Shown piece after piece: positions 36,501-48,500 of a DNA stretch of 64,000 nucleotides. The stretch spans positions 12,661,001 through 12,725,000 of the forward strand of contig NC_072800.1 of the NCBI RefSeq assembly GCF_028583425.1. Direction: 5' to 3'. This DNA is from Eublepharis macularius. Taxonomy: Eukaryota; Chordata; Lepidosauria; Squamata; Eublepharidae. Numbering within the stretch: the stretch's first letter is position 1; each line of letters opens with the position of its first letter. The position numbers and the translations under genes were made by a program. The notes beneath the pieces are model-generated. The model saw nothing but the letters and a program-made list of their open reading frames with translations, ran no database searches and had not been told where the DNA came from.

Positions 36501-39500
36501 TTGTATGTATTTTACAGTTTGTTTTAATGTACTTTAAAGATTTTTTTGTAATTTTAATTTTATTAATAGATAACAAATAAACAATAACCATTACATATAT
36601 AACAAATCAATCTGTAAACAATACAAAGTTAACATAATATCTTCTTCATTTATCAGGAGGGATTCTATTACTGTGCTCTTTTGATCTACTGCATTAATAT
36701 AGAGCGCAGTATCCATTATTTGTTATAGACTGTAATACTTTCGATGTAGGTTGTAAATTGTTCTTTTCAATATAGTCCAAAAACGGAAGCCACTTTTCAA
36801 TAAAGCTATTATTTTCTGTAAATTGTTCTGCATTTTGTAAGTCATTACTTATCTTTTCTAAAATAAAATGATTCCAAACTTTGGAGAACCAAGTCTCAAG
36901 TGTTGGTGGTCTATCTGATTTCCAAACTGTCACAATGGTACTTTTGGCTGCTATAACCCTCAATTTTTTTTAAATAGAAAGGTCCCTCCCTTGAATCCAC
37001 TGGGAGGAAGACTATCGTCCCAACTCTTCGTCCAATCCTAGAAGTCGCCCTGCAAGAAACTTGGGTGGGCAGGACTGCCTCACTCCTGGACCACCGAGAA
37101 AGGAAGCTTCACGGTAAGCGAATACAAATCTTCCATTCTCTGGTGGTCCTAGGAGTGAGGCAGTCCTTACTTTGGGGACATACAAGAGCAGTGTGCCCCA
37201 GGGTGGGTAGTCCGGCTTCCAGGCCTAGATGGTGTGTAGTAGTATCCCCCTGCTGAAGGTTGTCTCTGGGGAAGACAACTTATCTATCCTATATTTCTTG
37301 ATGAGAGAATACACTGATTTCCATGTGACCACCTTACCAATCGTTTCTAATGACTAAAGGATTTATAGGCTGTGTCATATATGCCATCCTCCATATCTGC
37401 CATGCATGTATTCTGTGTTATGTGCTGATCCTCAGAGGGCATGGGAAGTTTCTTATTGATGCTAAGCTAGTGGGTTATCTTACAAGTATTTACTTTCTCT
37501 TTCCCTGCCGCTTCAAGCAAGTGTCCTTGAAGGCCAACTGCAGCTGGCTCGAGATGTATCCTTCTTGGGAACTGAGATGATAACATTCTTTACTCGGTCT
37601 AGCCTAAACCTATTTTCTCCCCTTCAACCCCCTGGCTCTTTTACACCAGAACTTTAACAGTCACTGTCCTGAAGGCGGGAATCTTCCCTATAACTAACAC
37701 GACCAACCCAATTTACGTCACTTCTGCCAATCCCGTTGTCTGAGCACCTTGAACTTGATGGATCTCTAATAAAGTTACTGTGTGATTGCTGTGGAGAACA
37801 AGGGGGATCTACCTGCCAGGAACTGACAGGCTGCCTGTGTCGCTGTTTCCCTTAGTGAGTGCACCCTGACATCTATGGGCATCCCCAGACCTCTGGCTTG
37901 ACATGCCAGAATTATGTACCCTCTGCTTTACCTACTTAGCCAAGAAAAGGACACTCTGTGTCCCAAGGAGGACCTCCTGCAAACACACAACTAGCATCCC
38001 AGACTTCTGAAACACTGTTTAGTCCTGCCCAAGTGGATATCACATCTCTACGTATGTCAAGATAGTGAGATCTTCATTCATTCATTCATTCATTCATTCA
38101 TTCATTCATTCATTCATTCATTCATTCTCCTTCCATGCTTTGGATTAGGTTAGAAGGAGGGAAGTACTATCTCTCCTGTCCTATGAAAACATGAAGTTCA
38201 CCTTTGGAAGACAGTTGTTTTTATTCATAACTTGTTCTACCATCTTGGAGGAAAGGGCATGGATCTCTATCTACTGCTGGTGCCTGCCATTCTGACACTT
38301 GTCTAGCTGATCTTATTCTCATCGGAAAGATGGTTTTAAAGGTCCGTTCCTTTAGGGGACATGAGGTCATAGGCTCAAGGCATCTTTTGTATAATGCTCT
38401 CAATACCAGATAAAGATTTCACATGGGAAAAAAACAGTGAATCCTTGGAAGATTCGACAATGAGGTCCCCTTTTAGAATCCACTGCCATGAAGGTGATAT
38501 ATAAGGGAACGTCCCTTCCTAGAACCCCTAATTGTTGGGATGGTCACTACCTGTTGTCTAAGGGTGCTAGTATTAAGACTTTTCTCATCCTCACTTAAAG
38601 GAAAGATAGTAACTTCCTACTTAGCCCCCAAAGGTTACATGACTCTATCCATGCACTCTTCTGGGAACCCGGCAGGAATTTTTTATAGACACTGTGGAAC
38701 TCTTCCTGGAGGCTAGCATAGTATCAATCATGCCTTCTGCTTAGTCCAACCCTATTAGCTGTTTGTGTTCGACCTCCACACTGTGAGGCTTGCCAGAGCT
38801 GGTCAGGGGTGTCGTATTGATCCCTGCATCAATGGGCCCTCCTGCAGTAGAGGTGCCAGGGATCCATGCTTGAAAGATTCTTCAGGTTTTGAGACCATGT
38901 CTTTCTGGACCTGAAGGTTGCTATTAGCATCACTTCTGCTCTTTACTGTGTGATCTTCTGGACAGCTCTGAGCAACAGCTGTACTGTGGAAGACATACAG
39001 GATGTGTAAAGGCAGCTTGCTGCTCACATCATCTATCCCTATGGTTTGAGGGTTTCTTCTTCTTGCGCCTTGTCGAAAACTGTGGTAGACCAGTTGGGGA
39101 ATCTCTCTAGATAGCATCCATTCTGTTTGGTTCATCACTCTCTGACTTAGCCAGTCCACCTCGGAGTTGTCCTCTGTATAAACATTTATGAATGTAGTGA
39201 CCTGTGGGAAGATTCTGAGATTCCTTTTTTTTTTGCATGTAATTTGTGTTTTATTGATCATGGACAATTTTATTATATGTTCTGAGACTGATTACAGCTA
39301 TTTCATTTTAAAAAAAATTAGTTTTTAGTTCCAGCTTATTCTGATAGCAGAGTTAATAAAAAATCTTACATTTTTTGGTTACATGAGATTTTTTGGTTAC
39401 CATGCATTTCATTTCGTCTCTATAAATTTCATCATAGTTATATTATTTTTCGCTAAGCTATTATCACTGTGAGTCCACTTTCTTTAATTCTAGTACTTTT

Positions 39501-42500
39501 TTTAATTTCCTCCTTCATTTAATTGTGTTTTGCTAACATACAGTTATGTCCCTATGTTATACTTCCGTTCAACCCATCTATAGAGCGGGGTTTATTTTTG
39601 TTTCCCATCATATTTTTCCAATATCTGGCATATACTATTCTTGCTATTGTTATTATATGAATTATCAAATATCTACTTTGCCTATTTATCTCCTCTGGCA
39701 TTATATTTAGTAGGAGCATTTCCGGTTTGAAGGGTATATTCATTTCTAGCACCTCTTGCAGCAATTCATGTATCCCTTTCCAATATTTCTTCGCTTTTTT
39801 ACATAGCTGCCATATATGGAAAAAGGTGCCGGTTTTCTGTTTACACTTCCAGCACTTATTGGGGTACCAGTACTTTGGGATACATCTTTGCTAATTTTCT
39901 GGTGTCACATACCACCTATAAAACATTTTGTATAGGTTTTCTTTGAAGGTGGCTGATTTTGTTATTTTGATATTTGTTCTCCATATCTGTAGCCATTGCT
40001 CCAAATCTATGCCATGCCCCAGGTTTTGTCCCCACTTTGCCATATGATCTTTTAGTGCCTCCTCTTCTGTCTTCAATTGTTTCACAAAGGCATATAATTT
40101 TCTAATTAGTTTTCCACTTGTTTCTAACAGCAGCTTAGCAAAGGGCATCATTCCATGTAGAATCCCTGTGTTTTATCTTCAGCAAATCTGGATTCTATTT
40201 GCGCTCTTAGCCACCATCCTGTCTCTCTGCTCTGTTCTTTTAGTTCTTCTGTTGACTTTAGCTTTCCATCCTCTCCTAGGATTCTGATGAACAGCCTAGG
40301 TAGTGTTTTCAGCTCAAAGGAAAGGGCCCAATGCTGGAAGTGCCTCTGAAAGATCGATGGAAGCCAGACAATCTACCTTCTGAATGGCAGTCATGACAAA
40401 TTTTAGCCTTTCCATTCCAACCTTCTTGTTCCTAGGCTTCTATTTTATTTGACCAAATTCCTTTAGATCTAGAGGAAAAGGGACCAGGTGGCACAGAACT
40501 GAATTCCACTGATTACAGTATCCGCCTGTTTCTTATTATTAACTGCCAAGGGTTTGCCAAATATTGTAAGCATCCCCCAAACACCATCGTGCCTGCTGCC
40601 TTGGTGTAGACACATTGAGTTCCCTTCTTTGGCCCTTTAGTATTCGGATCAGATTAGTTGAGGGAGAAGGTAATACCCTCCTCTCGATGTTTGGTCTGCT
40701 TTCCTTTATTTAGAGTTTCTCCAGACAGGTTGATATCTTTGAAAGGAACCACGGTTACTTTGGCTTTGGGGCAAATGGTCCACGTTCCATTTTCTAAGCT
40801 AAGTGTTGTGCCTGGTTGCCTGAAAACCATGGTCCTTGTTGACCACAGCATAGCATATTGCCAGGGCTATTTTCTTAGTTTTGCTCTTTGGCAGGGGTTT
40901 ACTGCTCACTGTAGCCAGGTCTGAGACCCGAGAGAATGTAACTCTAGGAAGGAGTGGAGCTGTCACCAATGCTCTGAAGGATGTAGCGGAAACTTCCAAT
41001 TTTCTGTGCACAGCCAGTTCAAACCACCTGAGGCTGGAATCCTAGGTAGTCCTTCCTTGTCAACGGGCAGCAAAAGATTAGATGGCAGGCTGGTTACCAG
41101 ATCATCCACCAATGGCAGCTTGATCCTCTCAGTAACCCCTGTAACTAATGTATAAGACTTGGGGGGGGGGAGGAAATAAGAGTAGTTAGTTTTGCCAAAG
41201 CGTTCCCCTTAGACTTCTACAAGTATGAGAGACTACTGGAAGGGAATCCCTGATAGGATCATTCCTGATTCTAGGGAGGAATCTCTCCAACCCCTTAGTC
41301 CTTAAGGGAGAAGACTCCAGGATCCCCATCACCTTAGGGAGCTTTCTAGGATACGGCTCCTGAGGAAGACCTGCTAGGGAATTTTCCCTTCTTTTAACAG
41401 CTCCCCTTTCTTCTTGGCTGAGAGAGAAAACTGATAGCTCAGGGTCCTCAGGTTGAAGGCTTAACCAAGATCTGTGCTGTTAATGGCCCTTGCCTCCTGT
41501 TTAATCTGGGGAGGGGGCACCCCTTTACCTATCTGGAGTCATACCTCCACACTGGAATGACTCTCTTGCCCATCTGTGAGTCTAGCCGCTAGACTATTTA
41601 TTGGTGTGCCTTCAGGACCTCTTTGAATTCCTTATTTCCATCCTGGGCCATGCAAGTTCATTTGTTAAATAGTAACCACAGTTGTGACTATGTAAATAGG
41701 GGGCATGTAATTTCTTTCCCCTTAGTGGTGGAAATGTCATCCAGTCATAGTTGCCTCTGCAACACTGGTCTTTTTTGGAGGTCTCCCATCCAATTGCTAA
41801 CCAAGACCAACTCTGCTGAAGTACTGATATCTGATGAGATCTGGCTTGCCTGGACTAACCAAGTCAGGGGCTGTGATAAGGTCAGAATTATCATTATTCC
41901 CTTGGAACCGCAAGGTAATTGAGACTGGTTTACCCAAAGTCAGCCACTGAGTTCAAGCAGTTATGGGACTCGAACCAGCAGAGTAATGATTCATGGCCCA
42001 GCACTTAACCACAACATTACAGCAACTCCCTTCAGGCTTCCTTGCCTGGTGGATGCAAACCCCAGACCTCCCTTTCGCTAGTCTCTTGAGGGGCCCGGGA
42101 GTAGGCTGAGGCCTGGGAGTTTGGCAAGTCTAAGCCTCAGGCTTGCGCCCTCTGAGGCCTGGAAGGAGGCTAAGCCTGCCTTTGCTGACATTCTGCCATC
42201 CAGGCCCTTGGGCTTTTTCTCTTTCACTGGCCTGTTGAGAGGCCCAAGAGGGGGCCGAGGCCTGGGAGTTTGGAAAGTTTAGGCCGCAGGCTTACACTCT
42301 CTGAGGCCTGGGAGGTGGCTAGGCCTGCCTTTGCTGACATTCTACCATCCAGGCCCTTGGACATTTCTCTTTCACTGGCCTGTTGAGAGGTCCAAAAGAA
42401 GGTCGAGGCCTATGAGTCTAGCACCACTAGGCTGCAGCTTTATGCCCTCTGAGGCCTAGGAGGCAGCTGGGGCCTGCCATTACTGACATTTTCAGAAACA

Positions 42501-45500
42501 GAAATTTTCCCGCCAAAAGGAGAAACAAAAGCGAAAGCGCACCTCACAAATCCCAGCTGAAAAGAAAAAGAAAGAAAGTAGAGTTCCCTTTTATTTAGGG
42601 CGAGCTGGCTTTGAGCCTTCTGTTACTCTTTTCTCTTCCCTCCTTCCTTTCACGGACCCTGTTTCCCGCAGGATCAGTCTTCAGTTGGGGCTGCCGGGGT
42701 TGGAGAAGGTCCTTTGCTGATGCTGCTGGAAGCGGCTCCTTCCAAGCCTGAGGGAGTTCCCGATAATATCGGTCTCTACAACAGGCTACTACGGACTCAA
42801 ACACCACACCCTCTGGCCATCTGAGGGGGGGTGGTGTTCCTCCCAACCTGAAAGTGGTGAACTTCAGTGGAGTTTTGCTGTTGTGGCCATGTAACCTAGG
42901 AGAACCTAGGGACTTCTGGTTCTAATGCTCGCCATCGCTCTGAGCGAAATGGGAATGGGGTAGGCGGTAGGGTCTTTCCTTTCCCCTGAGAGCTCCACAC
43001 TGCCTGTGGCCTCGGCCTCCTTGAGTACTGGGATTACAGGCACACGCCGTCACGCCTGGCTCATCTCTGGCAGTTTCTTCTTCACTGGGATCACTGTGCT
43101 CTGCAGAGCATTGCTGAAGACATCCTGCTCGGATGGCAGGGCCAAAGACTGGTGATTCCAAGGACAAGCCCCTCCCCTCCGGGATCAAAATCAGCTGACT
43201 GACTGCCTTCAGAGAGGAAGAGCTATATCCCAAAAATAAGGACTGCCCCACTCCTAGGACCACCGGAGAATAACAGTTACAGGTAAGTGCAACTGTTTTC
43301 GTCATCATCTTCTGTGCAGTCCCACACTGGGAGTATAGCGAGCTACTCAGCAAGGGAAGAGGGTGTGAGTACATCAGCCAAGTAGAGATTGTAGGATAGC
43401 TGCTCCCAGTGCTGATTCTCTTTGGGCATTCATGTCAACAGAATAATCATAGAATCATAGGGTTGGAAGGAACCTCCAGGGTCATCTAGTCCAACACCCC
43501 ACACAATGCAGGAAATTCACAGCTACCTCCCCTTCCCCCCCACACACCCAGTGACTCTTGCTCCATGCCCAGAAGATGGCAAAACACTGTCAGGATCCCT
43601 GACTGAACTAGCCTGGGGAAAATTGCTTACTGACCCCAAGGTGGCGATTGGCATTACCCTCAGCATGTAAGAAGGGGCCCCGAGAACTAAGCACTGAATG
43701 TTTGACGAATGTGTCAGCTGAGGACCAGGTGGCAGCCTGGCAGAGGTCTCAAAGAGGGACCTCTCGCAGGAAGCTGCTGATGAAGCCTGTGCTCTAGCTG
43801 AATGTGCTCTGATCATCAAAGGATATTGTACCCCAGCCTTCTTGTAAGAGAGTTTGATGGCTGATACTATCCACCTTGACAAAGTCTGGGAGGACATTGG
43901 GAATTCTTTGCAACATCCAAAATAACACACAAAAAGTGACCTGGATTTACAAATGTTCTTTGTTCTATGTAAATAGTACAACAGCCCTTTTTACATCCAA
44001 CATTTGTAGGGTACGTTCTACACTGGAGGTAGGGCTAGGAAAAAATACAGGTAAAGTAACTTTCTGTTGTAGGTGAAATTTAGATATCACTTTGGGAAGG
44101 AATTCAAGGATGGTATGCAAGATGACTTTCTCTGTAAAAAATTGGCTAAGAGGATCTGCCCAAAGGGCAGTGACTTCCCCCACCCACCTGGCCAAAGTAA
44201 CAGCAACTAGGATTGCTACTTGCCAGGACAACAAGGAATGTGGGCAGGACCTCATATGTTTGAAAGGTGGTAGCAGGAGTTGAGAGAGAACCAAGGGGAG
44301 GCTCCATTGTGGGACTGGAGAAGATCTTGGTGGAAAGGTATTAAATACACTCCTAAGGAACTGTTTTGCAATGTGGTAAGAGAAAACTGTCTTGCCATTA
44401 ACCCTCTCATGAAAGGCTGAGATAACAGCCAAGTGTTCTTTCATGGAGAAAACAGATAACCCTTGTTTCTGAAGAAACAACATGTATTCAAGAATGTCAG
44501 AAAAAGGGAGGGAAACCATGTCGGTTCCAACCAAGCTATGAAACTGTTTCATTTATGACCATAAGATGTTCATGTTGATGCCTTCAAACATTCAAAATGA
44601 TATGAGCTGCTTCCCTGGGGAAAGACGACCTGGGAAGTGCTCCCTTACAGATTTTAACAGCTATAAAATCTCTCCATGGCTGGCCTGTGCTCATGTGCAG
44701 TCCCAACGTAGGACTGCAAAGAAGAACGACGACGAACAATGCTGTAAGCCTCTTTGGGTCCTTATTGGAGAGGACAGCAGGATACAATGACATATGCTAA
44801 GAACATGCCTAACTCTATGAGCGACACTGTACACTGCGCCAACTTACCTTTCAGAATAGGTATATCCATTGTACTCTAAAGAAAAAAAAAACTTTTAATC
44901 AATATATTTCTGGTAAAATGTAACTTTTAATGTCCTGCAATAATACACGTTTGAAGTCAAAACAACACCTAATTATAATTCATAATCAGATTGATAGACT
45001 ATTACTAACTACACTATGCAAAATTCTTTTTTAAGTAGGTGCGGGATAATCTGCTTGCCCATAAATATCCCCATTGTGGTTTAATAGAAGACGCACACAT
45101 GGATGGCAACTGGAATCTTGAAAGCAAAACAGGAAATACCTCCTAAAAATCCTTCTTATCACATGTTTGGAGACACTGTCACAACTTTTGCATAGAGCTG
45201 TTGTATTCCTCCCACCACCAGCACAGCCCATGCCAATTCAGCTATCCAATTAAATTTGCAGTATTCTGCTTGGCTGATGGATGTCCAGCATCTCAGTGTG
45301 GTGGTCACCTGCAGAGGCACCATCTGCACTGGAGAAAACCGGCATCTAGAATCGCTCCTCTGTTACACTGAAAAAATAATAAATCGATTAAAAAGCAGTG
45401 GGTAGAATTTTAACGCTATATCAATGGGCTATCATATCACATCAATATAAAATTAATTTGACAGCCATGTGATCAGAGGTTACATATTCCTTATGCAAGT

Positions 45501-48500
45501 GCAAAGGCAACAGCCCTAGACAGATGCCAAGCCACTATGGCATGCACACGCACACACGTGTTATGACAAGAGCTTCGTTTTTGAGGTTAACCAGGGTTAT
45601 TTTTGTACATAATCAAACGCTGATTTCTCCTCATATTTTGTATTTTTTTCTAAATAAGAAAAAAACTCTTTTTGTGGCATGTGCTTCTGTCTGCAACAAC
45701 TGGCCCTTCCCATTCTTCTTTGTACACATCATGAAGAAGGTGACTGAGAAAGACATTTCCATACATCTGAGCATCTTTTATTGACTTTGAAATGTCTAAA
45801 TTCTCCCAGTTACTGATCTATTTATTCTCTCCCTTCATGCCCCTACATGGTCTTTTTGCTTCCCTATTGCCCATTTCCTCTAAATATAAAATTCCATTTG
45901 TCATTCCTTGATTGTGTCCTTCCTTTGTTGTGTCTTCCTAACCCCTGGAGATTTTTCTTCTGGGCAACCATCCAGCTTCACCCTTTAGAAACCACCAGTT
46001 AAAACTGGCATTCTCAAACCAATCTCCATCCTCTATCTGTTCCTTCCCCTCATATGTCTAGTTTCATAGGCTCTAACACTGCAGTACTGCAGCCCAAGCT
46101 CTGCTCACAACCTGAGTTCGATCCTGGCGGAAGCCAGGTTCAGGTAGCTGGCTCAAGGTTGACAGCCTTTCATCCTTCCGAGGTCGGTAAAACGAGTACC
46201 CAGTTTCCTGGGGGTAAAGCGCAGATGACTGGGGAAGGCAATGGCAAACCACCCCGTAAAAAGTCTGCCAAGAAAATGTCGTGACGCAACGTCCCCCCAT
46301 GGGTCAGTAATGACTCGGTGCTTGCACAGGGGACTACCTTTACCTTTACACTGAGGGCAGGGCCTATGTCTTTTATTTTATATACGCTTACTTACTGTAT
46401 GCTGTGTAGACATAAAACAACAAGTGTATAAGGCACACAACACTAAAGGCTGCTGAGCATAAACAAAGTTAACAAGTTAAGCATCAAGGATCACAAGAAT
46501 GCAAATTCCATTTTGTAATGCATTGTACAGTTTAAGAGACAGTGTTCTGGAACACCAAGATGAAACTTATCCTAGGATTCTTACAGTGCGATCCTAACCA
46601 GAGTTACTCTAGTCTACACCCATTGATTTCAATAGGTTTAGGTTGGAGTTACTCTACTTAGGATTGCACTGTTAGTTAAAAGGTTAGATAAGGAAAATAA
46701 AAATGCAGCCCAAATGCACTTTGAAGAAACCATCAAAGTAAAGGCCAAATGTCCAGTAAGTAGGTAGCTAGACAATTGCAGTACCTCTGTTTCATCCACC
46801 AAAGGAAAAAAGTATTGGGTAAATTGAAAGTACCTACATTAACTTGAACATTAACTTTTGACTAAAAGTTAATGCGAGCCTGCGAAAGCGGGGAGGGCAG
46901 AATATAAATATAATAAATTAAATTAAATTAAAGATGGCACAAACAAACACACATCCTAATGTATTTTATACAGCCCCAACGTGTTATAGTTTCATACCTT
47001 TATTCGCTTTCTTCCATCCTTCCTTTCAACTAACGCAGCAAGCTCTTTGAGCCTTCTGTTCAAGATAGTACCTCGACCTTTCACATCTGCTAGTTCAGGG
47101 TGATGTTTTCTCTGGGAAAGAAAAATACCCCAACTTAGTATTCAACTCAGCAAATAACAAGAAAAAACTGCGTAAGCGAGAGCCAGTTTGGTGTAGTGGT
47201 TAAGAGCGGTGGGACTCTAATCTGGAGAGCCGGGTTTGATTCCCCACTCCTCCCCTTGAAGCCAGCTGGGTGCCCTTGGGGCAGTCACAGCTTCTCGGAG
47301 CTCTCTCGGCTCCACCCACCTCACAGGGTGTTTTGTTGTGGGGATAATAATAGCATACTTTGTAAACTGCTCTGAGTGGATGTTAAGTCATCCTGAAGGG
47401 CGGTATATACATCTATTATTATTATTATAAAACTGTTGACAGCCCTGCCTTCCCCATGCATGTAATGTGACTGGCTTCTAGCAAGTCCCCTCTTATTTAT
47501 TCACTGTGCAGTGCCCAATGGACAGGGTGCATCCTGGGTGAAAACAGGAAGCTTCTTTATACTGAACCACTCAACCATCTAACTCAGTCCTGCCTGTCCA
47601 ATGTGACGGCAATTCTCCAAGACCTCAGACAGAGATTCTTTCCCAGGAATCCTTTTAACTGGATATGTTGGGGATTGAACCACGGACCTTCTACAGACAG
47701 AAAAATAACATAATCACTGAGCTATGGTCCCCACCAAGAGTACATTTAATCCTCACAACAACAACCTGGTGAGGTAGGTAAGGCTGAGCGAGAGCTACTG
47801 CCTAGGCATTATGGAATGGACTGCCAGGATCAGCTCGCAAGAGACCGTTGCCGTTAGCTTTTTTCAAGATTTCTAAGGCTTGCCTTTTCCAGTGGGATTT
47901 TTCTTGACAGTTGCATGGGCTTGAATGGCTACTTTTCTGCAGACAATTAATGTGCCGATTATTTGGTTTGGAGTTTGTGGTTTTACATTACACTTTTAAT
48001 ATGTTTTAAAAGTATATTCCTCAGTCTCCTAATTACCGCTTCCCCTCCCCACAGCCAACTGAATTCCCTAAAATTATGCTCCTTGGGGTAAGGGGAACCT
48101 CATAAACAGAAGAAGAGGCAAAATAAGAAGAGGGAAATCAGCAAAAAAAAAAAAAAAAGATGGTGGAACAACAATTGAATACAACCCACAGAGAACAACT
48201 TCAGTAGGACACTTATAGTAAAACAGCTCTGGCAAGAAAACAATTTAAGATACTTCCAGCAAAATCATAAAAAGCAGTAATGAGAAAATGTAGATGAAAA
48301 ATTTGTACAAGATAGCTAAATCTGGAGGTTGGGAACAGGAGCATAACTGAAGCACCAACACTGAAAAGCCCTATCTCTGGTTGGTCGTTCAAGCGCTCTG
48401 GACCTGCCCTATATAATGTAACAAATAAAACTATGATAGGCAAATTAATGCTCCAAACATACAATAGATCCATACTTACCAAATACGTTAGCCTGTGTTT

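Larger units (their letters stand above)
35326..44790 (-). mobile_element. DIRS-type retrotransposon debris, rearranged, with nested elements
   Basis: DIRS terminal-type sequence (GTTGCACTTACCTGTAA, CTTCTGTGCAG, GGGACTGC) occurs near 35326, 43290 and 44700. Minus-strand remnants of a tyrosine recombinase (44552-43690), reverse transcriptase (about 40450-40320) and RNase H (39200-38803) are seen. Inverted matches (35637-35690 against 37098-37133) show that at least one copy is flipped. Nested insertions are L1 pieces (36540-36968; 39230-40310) and CR1 (43443-43680). All frames are broken. Individual copy borders are not resolved. Confidence 0.75.
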
